DNA of 50,866 nucleotides. Origin: a virus. Shown here one piece after another: positions 1 through 8,018 of this stretch. The stretch's first letter is position 1. Each line of letters opens with the position of its first letter. The notes below the pieces were generated by a model that saw only the letters and a program-made list of their open reading frames with translations, ran no database searches and was not told the origin of the DNA. A program made the position numbers and the translations under genes. Location of the stretch: the IMG/VR virus record IMGVR_UViG_3300021057_000014, positions 1 through 50,866 of that record; one strand, written 5' to 3'.

Positions 1-141
1 AACGGATGGTCCGTCCGCGCGCGCGGCGAAGAGGAGCTTCCCCGCTCGCGTGAAAAGGCTCGTCCCTGCGCGGGTGTTGGCCGTCGTCCCGCCCGGACGA
101 AAGAGCCAGTGAATCCCCGAGGAGCCGCTGGCGATGGCTTT
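1..141. repeat. Terminal direct repeat, left copy
   Basis: Matches 50724-50866 base for base except for one GC dinucleotide in a GC run near position 20 (four GC units here, five in the right copy). This is the signature of a circular or circularly permuted phage genome assembled with a short end overlap. The repeat lies inside the tail-tube-like gene. The five-unit right copy keeps that gene in frame and the left copy does not, so the left copy probably carries a 2-base error. Confidence 0.9.
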
Positions 142-405
142 GAAGGCCGCCGTCGTAAGCGCGTCGGAGTCGGGATAGCGAAGGACGCACTTGAAGACCA
201 CGCGCTCCCCGCCGTAGATGACGTCGGTATAGGTGCTCATCTCTTCCGCCCAGATGGGCCGGAGGACGGGCTGGGGGATGAACTCCTTATCCCGCGCCAT
301 CCCGAGGTACGTCCCCCCGTAGGCGGGCGGGTTCCCGAGATCGGTCGGGTTCCAGATGAGGTCCCCCGGTACGCGGAGGATGCTGGACGCAGAAGGCGCA
401 GCCAT
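1..405 (-). CDS. Putative tail tube protein (5' part, cut by the window edge)
   Basis: The start ATG is at 405-403 and overlaps the TGA of the upstream gene. The gene continues across the circle junction to a TAA at 50567-50569, giving about 187 residues. The deduced protein begins MAAPSASSILRVPGDLIWNP. Its C-terminal part contains MSLGEEYGLALVFYG followed by a GRVYDTGRRANLVL tail, a beta-rich pattern I associate with siphovirus tail tube proteins. It sits after the gpG-like tail completion gene and before the chaperone- and tape-measure-like genes, the usual place for a tube gene. The function is inferred from pattern and order. The reading frame near base 20 is broken by the 2-base difference between the terminal repeats. 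Confidence 0.55.
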   Translation of the reverse strand, partial: MAAPSASSILRVPGDLIWNPTDLGNPPAYGGTYLGMARDKEFIPQPVLRPIWAEEMSTYTDVIYGGERVVFKCVLRYPDSDALTTAAFKAIASGSSGIHWLFRPGGTTANTRAGTSLFTRAGKLLFAARADGPSV

Positions 406-1058
406 CAGCGCACCATCCCGGTGAAGAACTCTTCCGTGCGGGCCTGGAGGTCGTGCTCCAGCTCCCGCGTCATGCCGATGAAAGGCCGCGCGATGACGGA
501 CTGCTCCCAGACGTCGCGCTTGAGGAGAGGCCGGATCTTCCGCTCGTACTCCGAGCGCGGGGTCTTGACCTTGGCCGACGCGCGGGACGCGCGCGGCTTC
601 CCCTTCCCGTCGTAGAGCCACTCCCGCATCCGGCGCTTCACGTCCTCGCCGTAGCGGATGGAGGTCTGCCCGCCGTACTGCTGGAGCCCGGCGTAGGGCT
701 TGGTCGAGCCCACCTCGAACGACGTGGGGCCGGTCACGCGGGCGCTGATCGACCCCCAGAGACCGCCGCGCAAGCCGAGATCGACGTTCGCCGGGCGGTC
801 CTGGAAGCGGTGGGGCTTCGGAGCCGCGCGCCCCGCCTTCCAGTCCATGAGGGCTCCCGCGATGTTGAGCTTGGGGGGCGCTTGCCCCGGATAGCGCGCG
901 GGCCAGCGTTCGTCTCCGAGGCGCTGGAGTTCAAAGGCTTTCTGGGAGTACGAGACGACCTGGGCTCCGAGCTGCTTCATCAGGCGCTCGGGACGGACGA
1001 TCTCGGCGGCAATCTTGCCGAGATCCTCGGGCTTGACCTTCACCGTAAAAGACGCCAC
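405..1058 (-). CDS. Phage virion morphogenesis / tail completion protein (Mu gpG-like)
   Basis: A 217-residue protein starting at a GTG with GGGGGAGAA just upstream. Typical of the gpG/HK97 gp10-like neck family are an N-terminal FTVKVKPEDLGKIAAEIVRP segment, a long helix with QKAFELQ, a central YAGLQQYGGQTS stretch, and a C-terminal ARPFIGMTRE motif (residues about 190-200). Such proteins sit at the head-tail interface and complete or connect the tail. Its stop overlaps the start of the tail-tube-like gene (TGATG), suggesting coupled translation. I am fairly sure of the family, less so of the exact role. Confidence 0.75.
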   Translation of the reverse strand: MASFTVKVKPEDLGKIAAEIVRPERLMKQLGAQVVSYSQKAFELQRLGDERWPARYPGQAPPKLNIAGALMDWKAGRAAPKPHRFQDRPANVDLGLRGGLWGSISARVTGPTSFEVGSTKPYAGLQQYGGQTSIRYGEDVKRRMREWLYDGKGKPRASRASAKVKTPRSEYERKIRPLLKRDVWEQSVIARPFIGMTRELEHDLQARTEEFFTGMVR

Positions 1059-1080
1059 TTCTCCCCCTTGCTGGCGCTCG

Positions 1081-1515
1081 TTACGAGTTCGCCGTCGAGC
1101 CGCTCGCGCCGTCCGGGATATACCCTTCCATGTTCTTCCGGTCGCTGGCCGGGAGGTCCCCGGAGGTATCCTCGGTCGCCTCCAGGAGCGAATCCGTCGT
1201 CGGCATGATCCGGTCCCGGCTCGTGGTCTCCGAGAGCAACTGGAGGTCGTCCATGAACCGCTGCCAGAGTTCGTCCCCGCTCTGGCCGGTCATGACCAGG
1301 AGCCGCGCGTAGACTCCGGGAACTGCGGTTGCGACGTGGGTGGCGACGGTGTTGTCGTAGGTGATCCCGCGCTTCGTGAATTCCGCCGTCACGTCCGTAC
1401 AGGCGTAGGAAAGGCGGGTCGTGTCGATGGTCGTCGCCCCGGAGTTCTGAGGGTTCGAGGCGTTGACGAGGAGCTGCGTCGAGTAGCGGCCCTGGACCTC
1501 ATCCGTCAAAGCCAT
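1081..1515 (-). CDS. Putative head-tail connector / head completion protein
   Basis: A 144-residue soluble protein beginning MALTDEVQGRYSTQLLVNAS. The middle (residues about 35-85) is helical, with segments such as RLSYACTDVTAEF and VPGVYARLLVMTG. The C-terminal 40 residues are acidic and low in complexity. Size, helical content and position immediately before the gpG-like gene fit the small connector proteins of Mu-like and HK97-like heads (DUF1320 or gp6 type). No diagnostic motif is visible, so the assignment rests mainly on gene order. Confidence 0.45.
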   Translation of the reverse strand: MALTDEVQGRYSTQLLVNASNPQNSGATTIDTTRLSYACTDVTAEFTKRGITYDNTVATHVATAVPGVYARLLVMTGQSGDELWQRFMDDLQLLSETTSRDRIMPTTDSLLEATEDTSGDLPASDRKNMEGYIPDGASGSTANS

Positions 1516-1525
1516 CGATCACCGC

Positions 1526-1792
1526 CTAGAGCTTCTCCAGGCGCGCGAGTTCGGCGTTGCGCTCCGCGTCGGAAGGAACTTCCGAAAGCTTTCCCTGCGC
1601 GGTATGGGCTTCGATGACCTGGGCCACCTTCGCCGCGTCTGCCCCGTCCGGGGTCACGACCACGGCGCAGAGGGCGGGTTCGCCGTCCTTCCGGTGAGCG
1701 CCGCGCACCGTCACCACTGCCACGCCCGCCGCTTCGAGCGCCTCATGGAGCGCCGCCGTGCTGCACGCCTTGGATACGCGAAAAGTCTTCAT
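1526..1792 (-). CDS. Hypothetical virion-operon protein, 88 aa
   Basis: A small alpha/beta protein beginning MKTFRVSKACSTAALHEALE. It has a hydrophobic strand (VAVVTVRG), a second strand (CAVVVTP) and a charged C-terminal helix ending ELARLEKL. There is no signal peptide or membrane segment. It lies 3 bases downstream of the 309-residue virion protein gene and 10 bases upstream of the connector gene, so it is part of the late structural transcript. I do not recognise the family. A small head- or neck-associated factor is possible. Confidence 0.6.
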   Translation of the reverse strand: MKTFRVSKACSTAALHEALEAAGVAVVTVRGAHRKDGEPALCAVVVTPDGADAAKVAQVIEAHTAQGKLSEVPSDAERNAELARLEKL

Positions 1793-1795
1793 CGT

Positions 1796-2725
1796 TTACC
1801 CCCACACCTGGGCGCGAAGCATGGTCGCCATCGGGTCCGCTGCCGAGCCGCCGCGCGTGAGGTCGGCGGTATAGGTGCCCGTCCCAGCGCCCACGCGGAT
1901 CAGGAGTTCGAGGTAGTTGTAACCCTCGGTGAACACCTTCACGCGCCCGCAGGTCGCCACGCCGTTGATCCCCGCCCCGCTCTCCTTGTCCGTACCCACG
2001 GCGGCGTCGGTCGTCGCGTTTTCGCCGACGCCGACGTGATCGCGGTTGTTCGCCCCTGAGTTCGAGGCCATCGCCACGGCAACGTAATGCACGGCATCCT
2101 CGCCGTTGGAGATGAACTCCAGGCGCGAGCCCGTCCCGCTGTTGGCCTGGACGTAGGTCGTCGAGGTCGTCGTATAGGTCGTGAAGTTGTTCCCGTCCGT
2201 GTAACCGGGGCACGTCTCCAGGGACAGGAGGCGCTTGTTGTAATAGTTGATGACGCCGCGCTTGAGAACGCTATCGGTGAACTGCGTCGAGCTGTTGGTA
2301 TGCACGTACCCCACGAAGCGCCAATGGAGGGCATTCCCAGAAGTACCGAGGTACTTGATCCCGGCGTAGGTGCCGCTCGTGAGTGCAGTCGGGGCCGTCG
2401 TGGACGCCCGAAGATCCAAGGGAGCAAACGTCGCCTGGGAGTTCGAGGCGTACATGTAATAGAGCGTTGAGGCGCTCATCGCCGAGCCCGAGTTCGCGCC
2501 CGTCGAGCTGATGAGGTTGTCCGTCGAATCGCAGACGAGGCCGCTGCCGATCTCGACGTATTCGCCGTTCACGTCGATGTATCCGCCCATGTAGCGGGCG
2601 AGCGTGATCCGGGTTGCGGAGGTGCGCTCCATGCGCCCGCCCACCGCCCGCGCGGCGGTGAGGGACGCGAGAATCCCCGAGGCTTTGTTCGCGGTACTTC
2701 CCTGGGCGGCCTCGAAACCGGCCAT
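1796..2725 (-). CDS. Putative virion surface / fibre protein, 309 aa
   Basis: Rich in Ser, Thr, Gly, Ala and Tyr with few charges, typical of beta-structured phage surface proteins. Segments such as YYMYASNSQATFAPLDLRAS and GNALHWRFVGYVHTNSS resemble fibre or appendage repeats. The N-terminus (MAGFEAAQGSTANKASGIL) may be a virion anchor. Its stop is 3 bases before the next gene and its ATG shares one base with the stop of the 110-residue gene upstream, so the two are translationally coupled. It lies between the major capsid protein and the neck genes, which suggests a head or neck decoration. The exact role is unknown. Confidence 0.5.
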   Translation of the reverse strand: MAGFEAAQGSTANKASGILASLTAARAVGGRMERTSATRITLARYMGGYIDVNGEYVEIGSGLVCDSTDNLISSTGANSGSAMSASTLYYMYASNSQATFAPLDLRASTTAPTALTSGTYAGIKYLGTSGNALHWRFVGYVHTNSSTQFTDSVLKRGVINYYNKRLLSLETCPGYTDGNNFTTYTTTSTTYVQANSGTGSRLEFISNGEDAVHYVAVAMASNSGANNRDHVGVGENATTDAAVGTDKESGAGINGVATCGRVKVFTEGYNYLELLIRVGAGTGTYTADLTRGGSAADPMATMLRAQVWG

Positions 2726-3057
2726 TAGAGGACCCCTCCCGAAATTTCATCGACCTGGAGAATGCGGATTACCCCGTTCGTCTCCACCTGGAAGTTGTAA
2801 GAGTTTGCCGCTGAGACGCCGAAGACGAAGGTATAGAGATCGCCCGCCTGGAGGGGGGCCGAGGAGTTGAGTCCGCAAATGAAGGTCGTCGAACTTTGGG
2901 TGATCGTGACGTTGACCACCGAGGCCGTCGCCAAGCAGATCGTCAGGCGGAACGCCCCGTCCATCGTGGGCGTCAGGCTCGACGAAAGGATGTTCGTATC
3001 TGCGCCGGGCGCGGACTGGTTGAACACCTTCGCGCGCGTGTTGTTGCCGTCAAGCAT
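2725..3057 (-). CDS. Hypothetical structural protein, 110 aa
   Basis: A beta-rich protein beginning MLDGNNTRAKVFNQSAPGAD. It has alternating hydrophobic strands (FRLTICLATASVVNVTITQ, LYTFVFGVSAANSYNFQV) and ends VDEISGGVL. It has the look of a small jelly-roll or Ig-like capsid decoration protein. Its TAG stop overlaps the ATG of the downstream 309-residue protein by one base, suggesting the two products work together. No family was recognised. Confidence 0.55.
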   Translation of the reverse strand: MLDGNNTRAKVFNQSAPGADTNILSSSLTPTMDGAFRLTICLATASVVNVTITQSSTTFICGLNSSAPLQAGDLYTFVFGVSAANSYNFQVETNGVIRILQVDEISGGVL

Positions 3058-3066
3058 AGGCGGTCC

Positions 3067-4164
3067 TTACGGGTCAGCGAACGAGATCGAGCTTCCCAGG
3101 GAGTGCGGGAGGTAGCGGTTGAACGCCCGCCAGATCCAGCGTTGAATTTTCGAGTCGGTGGCGCTGTTGGCCCAGGTGAAGGAATCGTTCACCCGATGGG
3201 GCTTCCAGGTCGCCGTGGACGACGGGATCGCCCAGTACCAGGAGTTGTCAAACTGGGTGCCCTCGACCAGGAGCACGTCGTCGATCAGGAGGCTCCCCGA
3301 GGTGCGCGTCCACTGGATCTCGATGTCCATGTCGTCCTCGGCGAAGAGCCGATACCAACAGCTCTGCCCGAGGGTTCCCGGAACGGTCGTGACCACCCAT
3401 CCGGTCTGAGCGGCCACGCTGACCGAAGTGAATACCCCGCCCATGCGGAGGACGAGCGTCCCGGACGCCGACCCCACCGCGCGGTTCCAGGCCACCGCCA
3501 GGATGTAGGGGACGTCCGTCCGCAGCTTGGTCCCCTTGACGCTCAATTTCTGGGTGAGATTCGCCGACGCCTTGACGTTCAGGGCATAGCCCGTCGAGCC
3601 GTCCGAGGGGGCCAGCCGGAAGATGTTCGAGCTGTCGAAGCTGTAGTTCGTGCTGCTGACGGTGACGCTCGACGTCCAGCTTGAAATGCTCTCGGGACTC
3701 GAAGCCGATCCGCCGAAGCTCGTCCACGAAGCGTTGAGGAGGAGTGAGTCGTCGGCGGTCTTGGCCGTCAGGGTCGCTTCCGCGCCCGAGCCGCTCCGCT
3801 GGAGGTCGTCCCGCGCCGGGGTCTGGCCGACGAGCTGGAAGACCTCCGCGCCGCGCGCCGTGCCCGTCTGGTAATCCGCCACGCACAAGGCGCGCTTCGC
3901 ATCGATGTACTGATTCTCGATGTCGTAATTCCGGTCGTCCTTGTTGAGCCGGAGGATCTGGCCGTTTCCGTAGTTCGACCCGCCCGCCGAAGGCGAGCCA
4001 AACGAGAAGGCCCGCGACTGGACGCGGAGGCCGTTATCGACGAAGTAGCGGTACAACTCGTCGATCATGTCCTGGTCGCTGTCCACGTTCCCACGACCGA
4101 TGATCGTCTTGCAATACTGCTTGAGGAACGGGCGCTGAATGGACGCCGCGACGGAGGGGGACAC
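3067..4164 (-). CDS. Virion protein with a carbohydrate-binding-like jelly roll
   Basis: From the GTG at 4164 the protein has 365 residues. The C-terminal half (residues about 150-300) looks like a beta-sandwich/CBM-like domain, including SLLIDDVLLVEGTQFDNSWY, a motif common in phage and glycoside-hydrolase accessory modules. The N-terminal part is helical. The frame stays open upstream without a stop to about 4390 but has no ATG, GTG or TTG there. A good AAAGGAG lies before an ATC at 4365-4363, so the real protein may have 67 extra N-terminal residues (about 432 aa). It lies just after the capsid genes and could decorate the head or neck and bind host glycans. Confidence 0.6.
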   Translation of the reverse strand: MSPSVAASIQRPFLKQYCKTIIGRGNVDSDQDMIDELYRYFVDNGLRVQSRAFSFGSPSAGGSNYGNGQILRLNKDDRNYDIENQYIDAKRALCVADYQTGTARGAEVFQLVGQTPARDDLQRSGSGAEATLTAKTADDSLLLNASWTSFGGSASSPESISSWTSSVTVSSTNYSFDSSNIFRLAPSDGSTGYALNVKASANLTQKLSVKGTKLRTDVPYILAVAWNRAVGSASGTLVLRMGGVFTSVSVAAQTGWVVTTVPGTLGQSCWYRLFAEDDMDIEIQWTRTSGSLLIDDVLLVEGTQFDNSWYWAIPSSTATWKPHRVNDSFTWANSATDSKIQRWIWRAFNRYLPHSLGSSISFADP

Positions 4165-4392
4165 GATCCCGGCGGCGAGGGACCGAATGCCCTGAGCCGC
4201 CGAGGTGATCTCGTCGGAGTAGTCGCTCTCGATGGCTTGATCGAGCGTGTCGAGGAGGCCGATCAGGTTGGAGGAGTTGACTTGGCCGTACTTCCGGCTC
4301 TCCTCCAGGATGTTGACCGCCGCCTTCCAGCCAGCCTCGATTTCGGCCCTACTCGGAGTTGCGATGGACCTACCGCTCCTTTCGCCGGGCTA

Positions 4393-4408
4393 TTCCCCGA
4401 AGGGGGAA
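4393..4408 (-). terminator. Intercistronic hairpin after the 191-aa gene
   Basis: TTCCCC (4393-4398) and GGGGAA (4403-4408) form a 6-bp stem with a 4-base loop in the short gap between two late genes. No U-run follows, so it is more likely a processing or weak attenuation hairpin than a strong terminator. Confidence 0.4.
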
Positions 4409-4411
4409 CAG

Positions 4412-4987
4412 CTATGCTCTCGTCACCGTCATGACCGGCGAGGGGAACTTGTCCATGCGGAACTGGCCGACCTCGCCCCACCTGAGCGGCGGCTTGTTTT
4501 CGTCCTCGCCGTAAGTGCCGGGAATGGTGAAGCTCTCCAGGGACGGCCACTGCTCCACGGAGTCGATCTTCACCATGAACACGTAAGCCCCGAGGGGCTT
4601 GGCCCCCTCCAGGGTCTCGTCCATCTTGATGTAGGGATTCGGCGCGCCCGCGCCGTCCTTGATCGCGCGGATCTTGCCGTTGGAGTCCACGACGTCGTAC
4701 TCCAGGCGGTTGAGGACGTCCTCGACCTCCTCGGCGGTCAGCTCCACCACCGCGCCCACGCGCGGGATCGAGTTGCGGCGTCCCGTGAAGGGGTCGATGC
4801 TCCCCCGCTCGGTGATCGCCGGGAACGTGCAGCCGCCCACGGAGACGTTCTGCCGAGGACCGCCAGGAATCGTCCCCACCCAGTAGAGGTCCCCCCGCTT
4901 GATCTCGACGGGCTTGTACTCCCGCTTGACCTCGCGGCGAACCTCTCCCTTTTCCGGTACGACGAGCTTCTCCTTCTCACCCTTCAT
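4412..4987 (-). CDS. Hypothetical head-module protein, 191 aa
   Basis: Begins with a highly charged Lys/Glu N-terminus (MKGEKEKLVVPEKGEVRREV), then a folded alpha/beta region with strands around YWVGTIPGG, GAVVELTAEEVEDVL and YVFMVKIDSVEQW. It directly follows the major capsid gene with a 18-base gap, in the late operon. Size and position suggest a head accessory or connector protein. I see no diagnostic motif and do not assign a family. Confidence 0.6.
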   Translation of the reverse strand: MKGEKEKLVVPEKGEVRREVKREYKPVEIKRGDLYWVGTIPGGPRQNVSVGGCTFPAITERGSIDPFTGRRNSIPRVGAVVELTAEEVEDVLNRLEYDVVDSNGKIRAIKDGAGAPNPYIKMDETLEGAKPLGAYVFMVKIDSVEQWPSLESFTIPGTYGEDENKPPLRWGEVGQFRMDKFPSPVMTVTRA

Positions 4988-5005
4988 TGGCGCGCTCCCT
5001 TCACG

Positions 5006-6004
5006 TTAAGTCAGCTTGATCGTCGCGTAGGCCAGGGCCGAGCCGTACCCTTCACGGCTGCGGAACTGGAGGTACTTCTCGCCGGTGTCGCGCGTGTGGT
5101 CGCTCGTCTCCCAGTTGCCGAGCGCCTCGCTGAAGCCTTCCCGGACCTGCTGGAAGATGGGCTTCTTGTAGTCCGGGAGGCCGCGCAGGAAGAAGTACCG
5201 GCTGGTGTCCGTGATCCGCTGGCTCATGATCGGCTTGATCGAGAACCCGGCGGTCTTCAGCACGTTGTCGATGCCCGCCGCCGTCGAGGTGTCGGTCGTC
5301 GAGGTGCCCGCCTGATAGCCGAAGACGGCCATCGCGGTGAGCGCCTGATTCATAACGAGCGCCAGCTCCGGCGCGTAGATCACGGTCAGGTTCTTGGTCT
5401 GGTTCATGTTCCAGAGCGGCTGAGACTCCGTGTTCTGGAACTCGTTGTAGCGGCGGAACACGCTCATCGTGTCCGTGATGATCTGCTGCACCGTGGTCGT
5501 GCCGCTCTCGGTGACCTGATTCCCGCCGGACGAGCCGAAGCGGGTGGACGAGCTGTAGAGCGCCACGCCGTCCGCGCTGTTGGGCACGGTGGGCAGCAGG
5601 TTGGCGTCGGTCCCGGCCTGGATGAACTGGAAGAAGACGCGCTCGGCGAGCGTGCCCCAGTTCCCGCCCAGCTCACGCGCCTGGGCGTAGAGCGAGCCCG
5701 TCTGGTCGTCCTGCTCGTCGTTGTGGTGGTAGTAGATCCGGGCCGCCCAGTCGCGGTTGGTGACCGAGAACTGGACCGACTTCATGGCCTTGCTGGAGAT
5801 CACCGTCCCGCGATCCCAACGGACCGGGTACGGCGCGCTCTCCAGGAACGCATAGAACTCGGTGAGCTTGTCGGAGGTAACCCCGAGCCAGACGATTTCG
5901 CCCAAGTCGGGCTTCAGCGTCTCGTAGTTCTCCTTCCAAGCCCCAACGAACTCACTCTTGAGCCCCTGGGTAAGGAGCGCGCCAGACTGCACCGTGTTCG
6001 CCAT
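5006..6004 (-). CDS. Major capsid protein (Mu gpT-like, HK97 fold)
   Basis: A 332-residue protein with the hallmarks of the Mu-type major head subunit: N-terminal QGLKSEFVGAWKENYETLKP, then DKLTEFYAFLESAPYPVRWD, a central NRDWAARIYYHHNDEQDDQTGSL E-loop-like segment, and a C-terminal DYKKPIFQQVREGFSEALGNW region. It forms the icosahedral shell and is expected to be made at very high level. AGGAGAACTGGGCT precedes the ATG. It follows the protease/scaffold and decoration genes and precedes the connector genes, the normal head order. Unlike many HK97-type capsid proteins there is no N-terminal scaffold domain, in line with a separate scaffold gene upstream. Confidence 0.85.
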   Translation of the reverse strand: MANTVQSGALLTQGLKSEFVGAWKENYETLKPDLGEIVWLGVTSDKLTEFYAFLESAPYPVRWDRGTVISSKAMKSVQFSVTNRDWAARIYYHHNDEQDDQTGSLYAQARELGGNWGTLAERVFFQFIQAGTDANLLPTVPNSADGVALYSSSTRFGSSGGNQVTESGTTTVQQIITDTMSVFRRYNEFQNTESQPLWNMNQTKNLTVIYAPELALVMNQALTAMAVFGYQAGTSTTDTSTAAGIDNVLKTAGFSIKPIMSQRITDTSRYFFLRGLPDYKKPIFQQVREGFSEALGNWETSDHTRDTGEKYLQFRSREGYGSALAYATIKLT

Positions 6005-6043
6005 AGCCCAGTTCTCCTATGCCTTCTTCAGTTCAGGTCCGCG

Positions 6044-6532
6044 TTAGATCGCCAGCCACACGTCGCGCCCGTAGACGCGCACGTCGCAGGTCGTGGAGGT
6101 GTGCCAGTACTCGACATCCCCCATGCGGGTCGTGTTGTTCGAGGTCAGGGTCAGGTCGTTGTCGTTCGTGCCGAAGACCGCCTTGCCGACGTCGCTCTGC
6201 GCGGAAACGCCCGTGACCGTGTGCTGCACGAGGATGAATGCGCCCGTCTCGGCGGAAACCTCGGGGACCACGCTGGCCGAGGTGTCGCCGACCACGGTGT
6301 TCGAGGTGCTCTGGTTGAACGGGCTCCCGATGGCGAGGCCCAGCCATTCCAGGTTGGCGGTGTTCTCCCAGGGGATCGCATAGCCGCGCTTGGCGGTCGT
6401 GACGAACGACACGTTGGCGAGGCCGATGAACCCGCCGAGGTAGATGGTCACGCCGTTGGCGACCTTGTAGTTCTGAACGCGGCTGTTCAGAATGCGGACG
6501 CGCTTGTTGGTCGCGGCAGAGAGTGCAGCCAT
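6044..6532 (-). CDS. Putative capsid decoration / head stabilisation protein
   Basis: A 162-residue beta-rich protein (MAALSAATNKRVRILNSRVQ; later GVTIYLGGFIGLANV and GYAIPWENTANLEWLGLAIG). The N-terminal half resembles small head stabilisation proteins encoded between protease and capsid genes. The C-terminal half contains GDVEYWHTSTTCDVRVYGRD and may form an exposed face. It starts 3 bases after the protease/scaffold stop codon and precedes the major capsid gene by 39 bases. The role is inferred from position and composition. Confidence 0.6.
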   Translation of the reverse strand: MAALSAATNKRVRILNSRVQNYKVANGVTIYLGGFIGLANVSFVTTAKRGYAIPWENTANLEWLGLAIGSPFNQSTSNTVVGDTSASVVPEVSAETGAFILVQHTVTGVSAQSDVGKAVFGTNDNDLTLTSNNTTRMGDVEYWHTSTTCDVRVYGRDVWLAI

Positions 6533-6535
6533 GGA

Positions 6536-7942
6536 CTAGCTCCTTTTCCCGAGGATTTCAGGGACCCGGATGTTCAGGTGATCTTCAGCGGAGACCGTGA
6601 AGCCCTTGCTCGCGGCCTTGATGGCGTGCCACTCTTCCAGGGCCTTCTGAGCCGCCGCCAGCGCGTCCGGCCCCTTGGCCTGGAACTTCGCCAGCACCGG
6701 GCTCGTCGCCGCCACGCCAGCGTCGGTGGCCTCGAAGAGACCCTTCGGGGGGTCCTTCGCGCAGACCTCCTTCAGGGTCGCCACGACGTCGTTCAGGCGC
6801 GCCTCGCCTTCGCGGGCGGAACGGGCGATCTCGGCTTTCGCCTTCTCGCCGATCTGGTAGCCGCGCAGCTCGAAGAGGGCCTTCTCGGCGAGGGCCTTGG
6901 CCTTCGCCTCGGCCTCGCGCTCCCGCTCCTTCGCTTCCAGGGCCGCGATGCGGTCCTCCTGAGCGGCGAACTTGGCGGCCATCTTGGGGTCGGCGATGGC
7001 TTCCATCTTGGCGGGGGCGTTCGGGGCGGGCTGCTCGACCGGCCCGGCGGGCTTCTCGATGGCGTCCTGGTTCTGCATATTGTCTCCGTGCTGAATGCCC
7101 ATGAGTCGCGCCATGCGCGTGATCGTTTCTCCGTAGGCCGCGCAGTGCGCGCAGCATTTGCCGCTGAAAGCCCCGTCGTCCTTGGGAGCGGCCTTGGAAG
7201 CCTCGGGGGCCTCCTCCTTGCCCTCCTTGGCCTCAAAGGGGGCTTTCTTCTCGTCCCCGCCCTCCTCGGGGGCTTCGGGCTTCTCCTTGCCCTCGGGCTT
7301 CGCGCCCTTCTTCTCGTCCTCAGCGAAGGCCGCGACCTTCTGGAGCACCGCCTCGAACCGCGCGGACTCGTCCTTGACGGGCGGCTGCACGGTGAAGAGC
7401 GGGGCCTTGAAGTGAGGCGGCTTCGAGTCCAGGAAGGCGATGGACGAAATCTCGTTCGACTCCCAGATGATCTCGGGAGAGATGTACGGGAGTTCCCCCT
7501 GGAGCGCCCGAGCGAAAGCCGACGCCTTGAGCTTCACGTCGGCGTAGATCGCGTCCTGCTCGCGCGCTTCGATGAGCGCACGACCGACGCGCTTGGGGAG
7601 GACGAAGCCCAGGAACTCCGGGTCGGCCACTTCGAGGAGCTTCCCGTTGTGGCCCTTGTGCGCGGGGGAGACGTACTTCCCCTGCTGGTAGAGCGCCTGG
7701 GCGCGGTTCACGAACTCCTGGAGTTCGGCGGCCTTGTAGTCCTTGGGGGCGTCCTTCACGCCCTTCGGGATCTCGCCGCAGATCACGACGTCGCGGACGG
7801 TGACGTAGCCGTCCCCGGTGTCGAAGGCCGCGTAGTTCGCGCCGTCGATCTTGATGCTCTTGAGATCCGAGGCGTCCGGCGTGCCGTTGTAGAGGAAGGT
7901 CGCGCTCGGGCTACTTGCGCTTGCGGTCCGCGTTGTCATCAC
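6536..7942 (-). CDS. Head maturation protease with C-terminal scaffold (Mu I/Z-like)
   Basis: A 468-residue protein. Residues about 20-200 resemble the Mu I protease: VRDVVICGEIPKGVKDAPKD, VSPAHKGHNGKLL and the substrate-like LPYISPEIIWESNEISSIAF. Residues about 210-290 are a Lys/Glu/Ala-rich linker containing a Cys cluster (KCCAHCAAYGE). The last 180 residues are a long coiled coil rich in Ala, Glu and Lys, as in scaffolds. An in-frame ATG at 7078 has GGAGACAAT upstream and would give a free 180-residue scaffold (6536-7078). The start is GTG 7942 or ATG 7939, and both lie in the 3' arm of a hairpin. Co-translation of protease and scaffold is typical for this phage group. Confidence 0.8.
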   Translation of the reverse strand: MMTTRTASASSPSATFLYNGTPDASDLKSIKIDGANYAAFDTGDGYVTVRDVVICGEIPKGVKDAPKDYKAAELQEFVNRAQALYQQGKYVSPAHKGHNGKLLEVADPEFLGFVLPKRVGRALIEAREQDAIYADVKLKASAFARALQGELPYISPEIIWESNEISSIAFLDSKPPHFKAPLFTVQPPVKDESARFEAVLQKVAAFAEDEKKGAKPEGKEKPEAPEEGGDEKKAPFEAKEGKEEAPEASKAAPKDDGAFSGKCCAHCAAYGETITRMARLMGIQHGDNMQNQDAIEKPAGPVEQPAPNAPAKMEAIADPKMAAKFAAQEDRIAALEAKEREREAEAKAKALAEKALFELRGYQIGEKAKAEIARSAREGEARLNDVVATLKEVCAKDPPKGLFEATDAGVAATSPVLAKFQAKGPDALAAAQKALEEWHAIKAASKGFTVSAEDHLNIRVPEILGKRS

Positions 7943-7963
7943 GCATTGAATTTTCGCGTGATG
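7937..7963 (-). promoter_or_regulatory. Start-codon hairpin of the protease/scaffold gene
   Basis: CATCACGC (7937-7944) and GCGTGATG (7956-7963) are perfect 8-base inverted repeats around an 11-base AT-rich loop. On the minus-strand mRNA the 3' arm includes the start codons of the protease/scaffold gene. Folding would hide initiation, so translation may be modulated or coupled. An alternative reading is a protein-binding site. Confidence 0.5.
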
Positions 7964-8018
7964 CGGATGTGATAAGAACGGGTCGGCGGGGGCTTCCCGC
8001 AGGTGACGTCAGGTGAGG

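Noticed and set aside
4247-7972. Plus-strand open frame of 1241 codons
   Set aside because: Antisense to the capsid and protease/scaffold genes. The product is low in complexity, and the minus-strand genes have clear homology-type motifs and ribosome binding sites.
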